DNA of 64,000 nucleotides from Poriferisodalis sp965208485 (GTDB lineage: Bacteria; Actinomycetota; Acidimicrobiia; Acidimicrobiales; Poriferisodalaceae), in the NCBI RefSeq assembly GCF_965208485.1, contig NZ_OZ242344.1:1736001-1800000 (forward strand). The letters are read 5' to 3'. The translations under genes were made by a program, and so were the position numbers. Each line of letters begins with the position of its first letter. Position 1 is the first letter of the stretch. This document shows positions 56,745 through 64,000 of this stretch, piece after piece. The notes below the pieces were generated by a model. The model was not told the origin of the DNA, searched no databases, and saw only the letters and a list, made by a program, of their open reading frames with translations.

Positions 56745-57885
56745 GGAATTCGTCGAACAGGGGGACCGTGAAGGCCGTGTCGCCATGTGCCGGGCTGTAC
56801 AGCATGCCCTTGGAGATGAGCCCCGACCTGCGGGGCGCTACCGACGTGACGAGGACGCCGAGCGCGTTCGCGATGTCGCCGGAGCGGTGCGGGCCCGGTC
56901 CGAGGTCCGCCATGGCTCGCAGGTACTGCCGTTCCTTCGGCGTCAGGCGGTCGAAGCGCACTCCGAAGAAGTCCCGGTCGAGGGTCTCGACCACCGTCGG
57001 CACTGTGGCTTGTACGTCGTCGAGCGTGATCGGGCTCTTCGGCGCCGCGTTCCAGGCGTGGTAGCCCCACTCCTGCACGAAATAGGGGTAGCCGCGAGCC
57101 AACTCCACGATGGCGTCGGCGGCCTCAGGCGTGAACTCGACCTCGTGGTCTGCCGCCGGGATCGTCAGCGCTGCGCGGGCATCAGTGCTGTCGAGCACGT
57201 CGATCTCGGGAAACGTGAAAAGCCGTTCGGTGTAGGTACGTGCCCGTCCGGCGAGGCCCCGCAGCTGCGGCAAGCCAGCAGCCAACAGCAGCACCGGGAG
57301 GTCGAGCTGCGAGGTTCGGTGCACGGCACCGATGACAGCCCCCATCTCCTGCGCGCTGAGATACTGCGCCTCGTCCACAGCAAGCACGACACCCGTCCCG
57401 CATTCAGCAGCCGCCTCTCCCGTGGCCACGAGCAGATCGGCAAGATCCTCGTCCAGAACGCCGGAGTCTGCGATGCCTTGTGTCGCCTCCACGCCGACGG
57501 AGATGCTCGTGCCGTCCGGCAACCGCAGCGAAAATGCCCTCAGCGCGCCGAGCGCACGCGTGACCGCGCGGCGCACTGGTGTTGTCGCCAGCTCGAGAAG
57601 GACGCGGCGAAGCCGTATCGCAAGCTGGCCGGCGAAGCTGCCCGAGTCCGTCGCCTCGATGAAGGCCGTGCGGACTCCCTCATCAGAGGCGATCTGCAGA
57701 AAGCGGTTGAGCAGCACGGTCTTGCCGACTCCTCGCAGCCCGAGCGGCATGCAGCTCTTGCCGGGCTGCCCAGCAATGGTCCTGCGGAGCGTGACGCCGA
57801 ATTCGTCGATCAGTTCGTCTCGGCCGACAAGCGCTCCAGGCGCCGTGCCTGCGCCGGGGCGGAACGGGTTGAGCAGTCGGTCCAT
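56722..57885 (-). CDS. AAA-type ATPase with C-terminal winged helix
   Basis: This 387-residue cytoplasmic ATPase has Walker A GLRGVGKTVLLNRFL (about 49-63), Walker B GVVLAVDEAQYLSAQEMGAV (about 164-183) and a sensor region VLLLAAGLPQLRGLAGRART. The last ~80 residues (RLTPKERQYLRAMADLGPGP, then SGDIANALG) form a winged helix. The architecture is like archaeal/bacterial Orc1-Cdc6/MNS-family ATPases found near mobile elements. It is preceded by an unusual AT-rich region on its 5' side. Substrate unknown. Confidence 0.82.
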   Translation of the reverse strand: MDRLLNPFRPGAGTAPGALVGRDELIDEFGVTLRRTIAGQPGKSCMPLGLRGVGKTVLLNRFLQIASDEGVRTAFIEATDSGSFAGQLAIRLRRVLLELATTPVRRAVTRALGALRAFSLRLPDGTSISVGVEATQGIADSGVLDEDLADLLVATGEAAAECGTGVVLAVDEAQYLSAQEMGAVIGAVHRTSQLDLPVLLLAAGLPQLRGLAGRARTYTERLFTFPEIDVLDSTDARAALTIPAADHEVEFTPEAADAIVELARGYPYFVQEWGYHAWNAAPKSPITLDDVQATVPTVVETLDRDFFGVRFDRLTPKERQYLRAMADLGPGPHRSGDIANALGVLVTSVAPRRSGLISKGMLYSPAHGDTAFTVPLFDEFLKRTMGE

Positions 57886-58341
57886 GGATTTCCCTTGCCC
57901 ATGTCGTGTCTCAGGTGCGGACCCGCGATGGCATCACGTTGCGCAGAGAGTTTCAATAGAGATTACAGCGAATTATGCTGCTTACTGCTGCTGCAAGTAA
58001 TTTCTGTCAATTGCTGAGGGGGCGATCAACTGATCGGCCCGTCGTGGTCCATGCCTGAGGATTTTCTGCGGACACGATGCGCTGTTCGGCGAGCGCGGAC
58101 ATGGCCAGAGCGTGCGATCTTGCGAGGCTGGCCGCAGGCTTGGTGGAGGTCCTTTTGGTGCGCTCTGGCGACGGTGCCATCCGCTGCGAGGTACCGGCCG
58201 AATCGGCGTGGGCGACGCCGCGGCCGGCGGTGCGGCTAGTGCCGTGTCAAGCAACCTTCGCTGTGGCGGGGATCGCTGGAGGGCCTGCTCGCAGGCGAAG
58301 CGACGGCGCCAGCAACCGCGCAAACGTTTGCTGACGCGGCG
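57886..58341. other. Intergenic region with AT-rich promoter-like island
   Basis: No supported gene is seen in this 456-bp stretch. Positions about 57945-58015 are markedly AT-rich for this genome. On the minus strand they include a TTGACA box (58005-58010) and a CATAAT box (57972-57977), but their spacing (27 bp) is not standard, so they may belong to different promoters. They could drive the ATPase gene. Confidence 0.5.
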
Positions 58342-60777
58342 CTAGTTGTTGGTGAAGGTGACGGTGTATTCGGTGCGGGGGTTCGATCGGGTGTAGTCGG
58401 CTCGCTGGGTGCTGGTCAGGCCCGACAGGGTGCAGCGGGTGGTGCTGTCGGTGTTGTGGGTGTACAGCGGGCCGGCCTCGACGCTGATGTAGTGGATGCC
58501 CTCGAAGGTGAACTGCTCGCGCAGCCCGCCGTGGTCGTAGTAGGGGTCCCAGGCGGCGGTGATGCGCGTCGCGTTCGACCACTCGCTCTCGCCGCGGATC
58601 CACGGAACCCCCACGTCGTTGATCGTGGGGGACTGGTACATGCGCACCCGCAGACAGCCCGCCGACGCGGTCTGGGTGACCGTCACGGTGTTGTAGTCGT
58701 GCATGCTCATCCACGCCCGGAACCAGTCGCTGTCGCCGTCACGGTCCACCGTCGCCGACACCGCCGCCTCTCCGGCGTCGGCGCTCACGAACCCCGGCGT
58801 GAACAGATGCCGGCGCAGCCGCCAGCGCCACCCGTCGGTGCCGGGCAGGTCCTCGCCGGGGGCCTCCCCCACGGGATCCTCGGCCTCGCCCCACGCATAC
58901 AGCGTGTAACGCGACCCCAAATACGCGCTCGGCGGCTGGTTGAGCGAGCCGTCATGGGCAGACAGATGGAGCGCCTCGTTCTCGAAATTGGCCGCCGTGC
59001 GCACATAGTCCGAAGCGGCCTGGGTGAACCAATGCTCCCAGGAGCCGCTGGTGCGGGAAAAGCCCCCCGCAACCCCGAAGTCATGAAGGCTTATCATCCC
59101 CTCCGAAGCGACGTCGAAGTCGACGTTAATGTTGGAGATAAACGGCCTGACGTCGTTGAGCAGCGACCCGCCGATGTCGTGCATCCTGAGCGTGAACTGG
59201 TTGCGGCGGCCCGCCTCGAGCCCCTCCACCCGCACCAGCTGCGCGCCCGCGCCGGTCGTGAGCGCGCCGAGCGTGAAGCTGTCGTGCAAGAACCCCTCCA
59301 CGCTCGACCCCACCGCCACCGTCGCCGCGTCCGCAGCGACCTCAGCGCCCAGAGAATGAACGGTGGTGCTGCGCAGGTCGGTCACCGCCACCGTGTAGGT
59401 GGACAGCACCACATACGCCTCCCGGAGCCCGCATCTGTGGCAGCGATCCACCAGCGCACCAGCGGGCGCCGACGCCGGATCCGACACCACATCGCTGTAG
59501 AACGCCCACACCCCACCCGACAGATGCGACAGCTCCACCCCCACGAAATAATCCCCATCCGACGGCGGCGAAAAATAAGCGCGACCACGCGCAAAGCCCC
59601 CCACGCTGTGCAACTGATAATCGTCATCGCCGCCGCTGCCGTCGTTGTCGAGCCGCGTCGAGTCGGCGTCGTAGATGCCCACGATCGCCGCACGCCGGGC
59701 GCTGCCGCCCCCACGCTGCTCGCCCAGCACATCAACCACATACACCCGGCCCGCCTCCAGACCCGTCATCTTGAACCAGTCCACATCACGCGACCGATGA
59801 AACGCAGCCACCACACTGCGCGACGCCTCATTAGCAGGCTCGTCGAACTGCTCCCCGTACACCGCCAACGCAACCCGGCTATTTGAGGTCGACCTGTCCC
59901 AGGCGTCCCCGATCCCGCGAGACAGGAAGTAATCCCATATGGAGAAGCCGGGACCGTCCTGGTTGTCCGAGAGGACCGCAAACGCCGCCGGCCTTCTGCT
60001 CACCCCCGATGTGGTCGACTCGGCCGCGCCGCTCTCCACATGTCGCAGCACCAGCCAGTAGGTGTCGCCCTGCTCGAGGACGGCGCCTTCGGGCGCGCTG
60101 AACCGGTAGGTGCGGAAGTCGGTGTCGGCGTCGGTGAGATAGTCCGCCGGCGGGGTCAGCTCCCACAGCACCTCACCGGGAAGATGGCCCTGGGAGGCGT
60201 GAATCGTCACACGGCCCCGGTTCCGTATGCTTGACTGCCGTCGCCTCATCTGCAGCTCGACCGCCTCGAGCCTCCAGCTGCCCGAGGAAGGGTCCAACTG
60301 GAACGCCTGCGCCGTCCCACCCGCAAAAGATCCAAGAACTTGGCTGCCCCCACCTGCGGTGCCGTACGCGAAGTTGGTGACCAGCGGGGTCTCTGCGTTC
60401 TGGGGGGCGGCGATGAGCGGCTCGGGGTCGACGAACTCGACCAGCACCGGCTCGATCAGCACCGGCTCGGCGCGTGCTTGGGGCAGCGCGGGCGTGGCAG
60501 CGCTGAGGGCGCCAGAGGCGGGCCCGGTTCCGGTGCCGTTGTAGGCCTGCACGGCGTAGTGCAGCGTCTGGCCCGGCGGCGTGGTCGTGTCGGTGTAAGT
60601 GGTCACCTCAGCGGCGAGGCCGTCCGCGATCACCGCCAGCTCGTCAGGCCGGGGGCCGCGCCACACCCGATAGCCCTCCACGGGGCCGCCCTCGACAGGC
60701 GCGGCCCACCACAGCGTCACCGCCCCGAACGGGCCCAGCGCAGTGCCCGTCAGCCGCGGCGCGCCCGGCAGCGGCAC
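58342..60777 (-). CDS. 5'-truncated surface/secreted protein with Fn3 and PPC-like domains
   Basis: This frame has 811 residues. The N-terminus is inside a fibronectin type III domain (PGAPRLTGTALGPFGAVTLW; VEGYRVWRGPRPDELAVIAD), with no signal peptide. Then comes a choice-of-anchor-like region (GGTAQAFQLDPSSGSWRLEA) and two PPC-like modules marked by RDVDWFKMTGLEAGRVYVVD (about 350) and DGDSDWFRAWMSMHDY (about 690). Fn3 sequence continues upstream of the GTG until a stop (about 60860) inside a transposase scar, so the true 5' part is missing. Probably a non-functional or altered surface protein. Confidence 0.8.
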   Translation of the reverse strand: MPLPGAPRLTGTALGPFGAVTLWWAAPVEGGPVEGYRVWRGPRPDELAVIADGLAAEVTTYTDTTTPPGQTLHYAVQAYNGTGTGPASGALSAATPALPQARAEPVLIEPVLVEFVDPEPLIAAPQNAETPLVTNFAYGTAGGGSQVLGSFAGGTAQAFQLDPSSGSWRLEAVELQMRRRQSSIRNRGRVTIHASQGHLPGEVLWELTPPADYLTDADTDFRTYRFSAPEGAVLEQGDTYWLVLRHVESGAAESTTSGVSRRPAAFAVLSDNQDGPGFSIWDYFLSRGIGDAWDRSTSNSRVALAVYGEQFDEPANEASRSVVAAFHRSRDVDWFKMTGLEAGRVYVVDVLGEQRGGGSARRAAIVGIYDADSTRLDNDGSGGDDDYQLHSVGGFARGRAYFSPPSDGDYFVGVELSHLSGGVWAFYSDVVSDPASAPAGALVDRCHRCGLREAYVVLSTYTVAVTDLRSTTVHSLGAEVAADAATVAVGSSVEGFLHDSFTLGALTTGAGAQLVRVEGLEAGRRNQFTLRMHDIGGSLLNDVRPFISNINVDFDVASEGMISLHDFGVAGGFSRTSGSWEHWFTQAASDYVRTAANFENEALHLSAHDGSLNQPPSAYLGSRYTLYAWGEAEDPVGEAPGEDLPGTDGWRWRLRRHLFTPGFVSADAGEAAVSATVDRDGDSDWFRAWMSMHDYNTVTVTQTASAGCLRVRMYQSPTINDVGVPWIRGESEWSNATRITAAWDPYYDHGGLREQFTFEGIHYISVEAGPLYTHNTDSTTRCTLSGLTSTQRADYTRSNPRTEYTVTFTNN

Positions 60778-60839
60778 CGTGTCGGCGATCTCGACGGTGG
60801 CCAGACCAGCACAGGCAATCGAGTCATCGCGTTCTGTGG

Positions 60840-60997
60840 TGTGGAGCTGCTGGGTTCGGCTTTGTCAGGTTGAGTGACGGGGATGCCGCGGACTCCGAAG
60901 CTGGTGAAGCCATGTGCTCTGCGTCGCAGGATTTGGAGCAGGTTGTTTGCGCCTTCGATGCGGCCGTTGCTGGGACGGCCCTTGACGCATGCATCAG
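60840..60997 (-). mobile_element. Transposase C-terminal remnant (ISL3-like)
   Basis: On the minus strand, directly after the dut stop, a frame reads KGRPSNGRIEGANNLLQILR followed by RRAHGFTSFGVRGI. This matches the conserved C-terminal end of ISL3-type transposases (SNG-x-x-E-x-x-N and R-x-x-G-F/Y). Only about 45 residues remain; no intact transposase or clear terminal repeats are seen. It separates dut from the 5'-truncated surface gene. Confidence 0.7.
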
Positions 60998-61444
60998 TCA
61001 GCGGCCTGAGTGTCCGAAACCGCCGAAGCCTCGCTCGGTGTCGTCGAGCGAGTCGGCTTCTGCCCATTCGGCCTGTTCGACACGCTGGATCACGAGTTGC
61101 GCGATGCGGTCACCGCGCTGAATCTCGTAGGGTGCCGTCGGGTCGGTGTTCAGCAGCAGCACGCGCAACTCGTCCCGGTAGCCGCTGTCGATCAGCCCGG
61201 GTGAGTTCACGCATGTGATTCCGTGTCGCCACGCCAGCCCGCTGCGAGGCTGGACGAATCCGGCATAGCCCCGCGGGATGGCCACCGCGACGCCGGTCCG
61301 GATCATCGCGCGGCCTCCGCCAGCCCCAAGCGTGACCGACTCGGCTGCGAGCAGGTCGCAGCCCGCATCGCCGGGCTTGGCGTAAGCCGGCAGCGGAAGG
61401 TCGAGATCCAAGCGTTGTATCGGCACAGCCACCACGGCGAGCAC
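60998..61444 (-). CDS. dut: dUTP diphosphatase
   Basis: dUTPase hydrolyses dUTP to dUMP, preventing uracil incorporation. The 148-residue product has all five motifs: PAYAKPGDAGCDLLAAE (about 19-35), GYAGFVQPRSGLAWRHGI (about 60-77), NSPGLIDSGYRDELRVLLLN (about 80-99), IQRGDRIAQLVIQRV (about 107-121) and RGFGGFGHSGR at the C-terminus. It is intact despite the adjacent transposase scar. The start at 61444 is preferred, though a GTG nearby is possible. Confidence 0.95.
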   Translation of the reverse strand: MLAVVAVPIQRLDLDLPLPAYAKPGDAGCDLLAAESVTLGAGGGRAMIRTGVAVAIPRGYAGFVQPRSGLAWRHGITCVNSPGLIDSGYRDELRVLLLNTDPTAPYEIQRGDRIAQLVIQRVEQAEWAEADSLDDTERGFGGFGHSGR

Positions 61445-61496
61445 TGTAGGGCAGGCTTGAGCTAGCGGTTCGACATCGGGTGCTTTGCTGCCTCGG

Positions 61497-61569
61497 TAGG
61501 CCGCCCGGGACTTGAACCCGGCACCTTGGGATTAAAAGTCCCCTGCTCTACCCGATGAGCTAGCGGCCC
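61497..61569 (-). tRNA. tRNA-Lys (UUU)
   Basis: The minus strand folds into a cloverleaf: acceptor GGGCCGC/GCGGCCU (one G-U), D-arm GCTCATCGGGTAGAGC, anticodon loop CTTTTAA with anticodon UUU (61534-61536), and T-arm CCGGGTTCAAGTCCCGG. The CCA end is not encoded (A73 then CCG). It lies between dut and eno. Confidence 0.95.
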
Positions 61570-61766
61570 CACATACGGGCGCACCGAGGTTAGCAGGATG
61601 CTGAAATATGCGGATGTAGCCAGAGGTGCAAGTCCCTGGCCTGCGGATTTGCGCTCGGCAACTGCCCAAGAATCGATTCTTGGAGCATCCTGCCAGAGGC
61701 TGAACTCTTGAGTGAAGCCGCAGCGCGCCATCCTGCCCGCGTCAGCCTTCGGTACTGTGGCATTGC

Positions 61767-63062
61767 GTGACAGCGCACGCGTCGACGCAGATCGTTCAGG
61801 TGACTGGCCGCGAGGTGCTGGACTCTCGGGGCAATCCCACCGTTGAGGCCGAAGTGCGCACCGTTGGGGGCGCCGTCGGCCGGGCGATCGTGCCTTCGGG
61901 TGCTTCGACAGGCCAGTTCGAAGCGGTCGAGCTGCGTGACGGCACCGACCGTTTCGGCGGCAAGGGAGTGGCCGATGCGGTCTCCCATGTGAACGGCGAG
62001 ATCGGCGCTGCGCTCGTGGGCCACGATGCCGTCGAACAGCGGGCCGTCGACCAAGCGCTCATCGAGCTCGACGCCACTATGAACAAGGCTCGGCTCGGGG
62101 CGAACGCCGTGCTGGCGGCCTCGCTGGCAACCGCCCATGCCGCCGCAGCGACGCTCGGCATATCCCTGTTCCGGCATGTGGGCGGCGCCAATGCGCATGT
62201 GCTACCCACGCCGATGATGAATGTCATCAACGGCGGCTCCCACGCGGACAACAACGTGGACCTGCAGGAGTTCATGATCGTCCCGGTCGGAGCGGCGTCG
62301 TTCTCCGAGGCCCTGCGATGGGGCACCGAGACCTACCACGCGCTGAGACAGGTGCTTCGCTCCCGGGGGCTGTCGACCGCCGTCGGCGACGAAGGCGGTT
62401 TCGCACCCGACCTGGAATCCAACGAGGCTGCGCTGGCACTGCTGGTCGAGGCGATCGGCGAGGCCGGTTTCGAGCCCGGCACCGACATGGCGCTCGCCCT
62501 CGACGTGGCATCGACCGAGTTCTACGACGACGGGATCTACCGTCTGGCCGGGGAAGGCCGGGAGCTCGACGCCGTCTCGTTCTCGGACTGCCTGGCCGAT
62601 CTGTGCGACCGCTACCCGATCTGCTCGATCGAGGACGGCATGGCTGAAGACGACTGGGTGGGATGGTCGCGGCTCTCTGAGGGACTCGGCGACCGAGTCC
62701 AACTGGTCGGCGACGACCTGTTCGTGACGAACATCGAACGGCTGGGGCGTGGCATCGCCGCCGGTGTCGCCAACAGCATTCTCGTCAAGGTCAACCAGAT
62801 CGGCACGCTCAGCGAGACGCTGGACGCCGTAGACCTCGCGGCCCGCGCCGGCTACACCGCAGTGATGTCTCATCGTTCTGGCGAGACCGAGGACACCACC
62901 ATCGCCGACCTTGCAGTCGCCACCAACTGCGGCCAGATCAAGACGGGCGCGCCGGCGCGCTCGGATCGGGTCGCCAAGTACAACCAGTTGCTGCGCATCG
63001 AAGAGGAGCTCGGCGAATTCGCTGTCTACCGGGGCGGCAATTCGCTGGCAGCGCACAGATGA
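61767..63062 (+). CDS. eno: Enolase
   Basis: Enolase converts 2-phosphoglycerate to PEP. The 431-residue product (GTG start) has VTGREVLDSRGNPTVEAEV (about 12-30), PTPMMNVINGGSHADNNVDL (about 150-169), the metal ligands in ALDVASTEFYDDG and YPICSIEDGMAEDDWVGW (about 287-304), LVGDDLFVTN (about 313-322), and SHRSGETEDTTIADLAV (about 371-387). It is followed by the FtsB-like gene with an ATGA overlap, as in many actinobacteria. Confidence 0.97.
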   Translation: MTAHASTQIVQVTGREVLDSRGNPTVEAEVRTVGGAVGRAIVPSGASTGQFEAVELRDGTDRFGGKGVADAVSHVNGEIGAALVGHDAVEQRAVDQALIELDATMNKARLGANAVLAASLATAHAAAATLGISLFRHVGGANAHVLPTPMMNVINGGSHADNNVDLQEFMIVPVGAASFSEALRWGTETYHALRQVLRSRGLSTAVGDEGGFAPDLESNEAALALLVEAIGEAGFEPGTDMALALDVASTEFYDDGIYRLAGEGRELDAVSFSDCLADLCDRYPICSIEDGMAEDDWVGWSRLSEGLGDRVQLVGDDLFVTNIERLGRGIAAGVANSILVKVNQIGTLSETLDAVDLAARAGYTAVMSHRSGETEDTTIADLAVATNCGQIKTGAPARSDRVAKYNQLLRIEEELGEFAVYRGGNSLAAHR

Positions 63063-63454
63063 GCACCCCGGCAGACACACCAGTCGGGCGCCGCCCCCGC
63101 TCAGGACGGCGGGTGATGACGGTGCTCGTCGGCCTGGTCATCGTGGTGAGTGCGGTGGGACTCTTGGCGGTTCTGTTGTTTCCCTGGCAATTGCTCACCT
63201 CCCAGCGCCGCAGCATCGCTCACGCAGAAGAGACGCTGGCGCGGTTGCAGGCTGAGACATCCCACCTGTCTGAGCGTGTCGCCGACGCCAAGGATCCGGT
63301 CGTCGTGGCACGGATTGCACGTGAGCAGTTCTCGCTCGTGCGCGAAGGGGACATTCTCTACCGATTGAACGTGGACCCTGCCGATGATGTGGTCGACCTG
63401 CCGTCGGCATGGCCGCTGCCAGGCGTGGCGTACCTGCTCGGCGACCGTGACTAG
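63059..63454 (+). CDS. FtsB/DivIC-type septum formation protein
   Basis: This 131-residue bitopic protein has a cytoplasmic basic N-terminus, one membrane helix (about 20-44, VLVGLVIVVSAVGLLAVLLF) and a periplasmic coiled coil (about 50-80, RRSIAHAEETLARLQAETSH), then IAREQFSLVREGD, the family consensus for FtsB/DivIC. It is part of the divisome subcomplex with FtsL and FtsQ. It overlaps eno by ATGA, the classic eno-ftsB arrangement, and converges on a TetR gene with 4 bp overlap. Confidence 0.9.
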   Translation: MSTPADTPVGRRPRSGRRVMTVLVGLVIVVSAVGLLAVLLFPWQLLTSQRRSIAHAEETLARLQAETSHLSERVADAKDPVVVARIAREQFSLVREGDILYRLNVDPADDVVDLPSAWPLPGVAYLLGDRD

Positions 63455-63990
63455 TCAGTCATGATCCTCAACGCGCGTCCGATGATGGCATCGCGGTGTG
63501 CATCAGGATCCACGCCGCGCTGCTCGAGCGAGAGCCGTATCGTGCCCACGGCGGCCGCGGCCCGGATGCGATCGGCGACATCTGCCGAGGATCCGGTCAG
63601 CCAGGCGAACAGGGTCCCAGCTTGCGCTCGCAGCCGCTGACCGACGGCACTCTTCTGCACGTCGACGTCGTCGGCAACGAGCCGGAACACGACAATGTCT
63701 CGCGCCAGCAAGTCGAAGTACCGATCGAGAATTTCCCGCAGCATCTCCGGCGTCTGCACAAGTTCCGCCATCCGGGCGATCATGGCCTCGCCGTCACGTT
63801 CCATCGGGGCCAGCACCCCGGCGAGCACGTCTTCCTTGCCCGTGAAGTGGTAGTAGAGCGCCGCCGGCGTCAGGCCGAGTCCCGACGTGACCTGCCGGAC
63901 GGAGGTGCCGCGGTATCCCTGCCGCGAGAACAGATCTCGAGCGCGCCGCAAGATGAGATCCCGTGTGTCCGGGGGCGCAGTCTCGCTCAC
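63451..63990 (-). CDS. TetR-family transcriptional regulator
   Basis: This 179-residue repressor has an N-terminal helix-turn-helix (RDLFSRQGYRGTSVRQVTSG, LGLTPAALYYHFTGKEDVLA; about 18-57), with the usual Y-Y-H-F-x-K-E signature. The C-terminal part is a helical ligand domain. The gene appears complete, with an ATG at 63990 near the window edge. Ligand and targets are unknown; no adjacent target is visible. Confidence 0.92.
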   Translation of the reverse strand: MSETAPPDTRDLILRRARDLFSRQGYRGTSVRQVTSGLGLTPAALYYHFTGKEDVLAGVLAPMERDGEAMIARMAELVQTPEMLREILDRYFDLLARDIVVFRLVADDVDVQKSAVGQRLRAQAGTLFAWLTGSSADVADRIRAAAAVGTIRLSLEQRGVDPDAHRDAIIGRALRIMTD

Positions 63991-64000
63991 GCTCTCCCGC

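Noticed and set aside
58077..58334. Open frames in the 57.9-58.3 kb gap
   Set aside because: Neither strand gives protein-like sequence with a ribosome site or a recognisable motif.

Overview
The window is a GC-rich, densely packed bacterial chromosome segment of actinobacterial type, most likely from the class Acidimicrobiia or a close relative. This is inferred from the gene order ffh-ftsY-smc-mutM-rnc-acpP-plsX-rpmF-DUF177-DivIVA-like-coaD, from NucS in the mismatch-repair role, from a GTP-type PEP carboxykinase, a mycothiol-type DinB protein, VanW and tandem LysM lipoproteins, and from frequent GTG starts. No rRNA, CRISPR array, prophage or complete insertion sequence is visible. One tRNA-Lys gene is present.

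Layout. 1-12.4 kb: a minus-strand block for translation, protein targeting, chromosome and cell-envelope functions (rimM, khpA, rpsP, ffh, ftsY, smc, a MutM-like gene, rnc, acpP, plsX, rpmF, DUF177, a SepIVA-like coiled-coil gene, coaD). 12.5-19.8 kb: a zinc-ribbon gene, rsmD, recG, a FakA/DAK-type kinase gene, a cold-shock-like gene and pckG. 19.9-23.3 kb: an accessory island with an AbiE-like nucleotidyltransferase toxin-antitoxin module, a membrane protein and a DUF4145-like protein. 23.3-30.1 kb: alpha-methylacyl-CoA racemase, a periplasmic-binding-fold receptor, a UvrD helicase, exonuclease III, an internally deleted EttA, a HAD phosphatase and a small zinc protein. 30.1-35.9 kb: a general amino-acid ABC importer (aapJQMP). 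36-43.4 kb: cysQ, enoyl-CoA hydratase, a PEP-mobile-domain protein, an MBL-fold hydrolase, nucS, a MaoC hydratase and an SDR. 43.7-53.2 kb: VanW, a geranylgeranyl-reductase-like flavoprotein, coaA, a HIT protein, enoyl-CoA hydratase, a CoA-transferase, map, two LysM lipoproteins and PAP2. 53.2-61.5 kb: msrA, damaged or accessory genes, an AAA ATPase, a 5'-truncated surface protein beside a transposase scar, dut and tRNA-Lys. 61.7-64 kb: eno, an ftsB-like gene and a TetR regulator.

The strongest unusual theme is slippage and small rearrangement. There are at least a dozen perfect short tandem duplications (8-30 bp units), both in intergenic DNA and in frame inside genes. Two genes look frameshifted by one base (ftsY and a gene at 54.5 kb), and two look as if they lost a large internal segment in frame (ettA at 28.4 kb and a nucleotidyltransferase at 55.8 kb). 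A roughly 65-bp intergenic repeat occurs in four clear copies. NucS-based repair is known not to act on insertion-deletion loops, so these scars may share a cause, but assembly error has to be excluded first. Other notable points are a MutM homologue that keeps the family position and fold but lacks its catalytic residues, and a fusion of an IS1595-type transposase zinc ribbon to a toxin-antitoxin regulator.
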